Positions 63,613-64,000 of a DNA stretch of 64,000 nt are shown piece after piece. The stretch comes from a bacterium (GTDB lineage Bacteria > Hydrothermota > UBA3073 > JACQXS01 > JAQTXJ01): the NCBI GenBank assembly GCA_028716385.1, contig JAQUPX010000003.1, forward strand, positions 335,910 to 399,909, written 5' to 3'. Below the pieces are notes generated by a model. That model did not search any database and was not told the origin of the DNA. It saw only the letters and a program-made list of their open reading frames with translations. Position numbers and translations under genes: made by a program. Each line of letters opens with the position of its first letter. Positions within the stretch are counted from its first letter, which is position 1.

Positions 63613-64000
63613 ATGAATAGTCACATCGGGATAGCTTTACTATTAACCACACTTGCCGGGCTTTCTACTACGATTGGCAGTATCTTTGGTATTGCTATGA
63701 AAAAGCCAAGCAACCGATTTATGAGTTTTGTGCTTGGGTTTTCAGCCGGTGTAATGGTTATGGTGTCTTTTGTCGAATTGTTGCAGAATAGTATTGAATC
63801 TATCGGATTCTTGCCTGCAAGTTTTGGATTCCTTGCCGGAATGGCAGGTATGTTTCTGATTGATTACTTTATTCCTCACGAATATCTTGGACAAAAAGAC
63901 CACTCTCCCATGCAAGCAAATTCCAAGCTTCTTCGTGCCGGAGTATTAATCGCATTGGGTATAGGAATTCATAATTTCCCGGAAGGTGTGGTTACTTTTG
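63613..64000 (+). CDS. zupT: ZIP-family metal transporter, 3' end beyond window
   Basis: 129 residues are visible: LLLTTLAGLSTTIGSIFGIAMKKPSNRFMSFVLGFSAGVMVMVSFVELL, then GFLAGMAGMFLIDYFIPHEYLG and ALGIGIHNFPEGVVTF, whose HNFPEG is the metal site of TM4 in ZupT-like zinc/iron importers. ZupT is normally about 260 residues, so roughly half is present. Start at 63613 after CAGGAA. Not overlapping the upstream permease. Confidence 0.85.
   Translation, partial: MNSHIGIALLLTTLAGLSTTIGSIFGIAMKKPSNRFMSFVLGFSAGVMVMVSFVELLQNSIESIGFLPASFGFLAGMAGMFLIDYFIPHEYLGQKDHSPMQANSKLLRAGVLIALGIGIHNFPEGVVTF

Overview
The window is AT-rich bacterial DNA from a Gram-negative, flagellated organism with an outer membrane: it has P- and L-ring genes flgI and flgH, a PorV-like barrel and many signal-peptide proteins ending in a FlgD-Ig-like / type-9-like C-terminal sorting domain (CTD). 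Eukaryote-type GT3 glycogen synthase with GH57 and GH133 enzymes, archaeal-type Thi4 and FCB-like CTD proteins suggest an uncultivated lineage such as candidate division WOR-3 (Stahlbacteria). That placement is inference; no rRNA or other marker gene lies in the window.

Layout. 0-12.4 kb: seven secreted repeat proteins (FG-GAP, WTRTFGG propeller, PQQ, beta-helix, Kelch, WTRTFGG, LVIVD), most sharing near-identical CTD-coding DNA, separated by repeat-rich spacers. 12.4-13.2 kb: thi4 on the minus strand. 13.6-22.7 kb: flagellar rod/ring/hook-junction operon (flgF-like with an inserted lytic transglycosylase, flgG, flgA, flgH, flgI, an ACT-domain gene, flgJ, flgN, flgK, flgL). 23-31.5 kb: TetR regulator and glycogen metabolism (GT4-type, GH57, GT3, GH133, GalT-like). 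31.5-40 kb: DUF362 ferredoxin, deoC, polyamine genes (speE, Orn/Lys/Arg decarboxylase, PuuD-like and PuuA-like) and a GH18 protein. 40-42.3 kb: tRNA-Arg(TCT), tyrosine integrase, a small basic protein, two copies of an unexplained repeat and a tRNA-Ser-like fragment. 42.3-57.7 kb: three transcription units (propeller protein; 2438-residue surface protein plus PorV-like barrel; OB-fold protein, barrel, sensor kinase and NtrC-type regulator). 58-61.6 kb: nickel/cobalt ECF uptake (nikR, barrel, M, N, Q, O). 61.7-64 kb: sigma-like fragment, split permease and a zupT-like gene cut by the window end.

The most striking system is at 42-58 kb. Each of the three units is preceded by a -24/-12 (sigma-54-type) promoter with the same spacing, and by GTCGA-containing sites 114, 114 and 126 bp upstream of it. 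The third unit itself encodes a kinase and a sigma-54 activator with an intact GAFTGA loop. This looks like a self-regulated cell-surface regulon. A second strong candidate is the flagellar rod protein carrying an intact SLT lytic transglycosylase while the local FlgJ lacks any hydrolase domain.

Short palindromes and low-complexity repeats are scattered through the spacers and have entered coding sequence in several genes: the GH133 gene, linkers of the secreted proteins, one signal peptide and the PuuD-like C-terminus.
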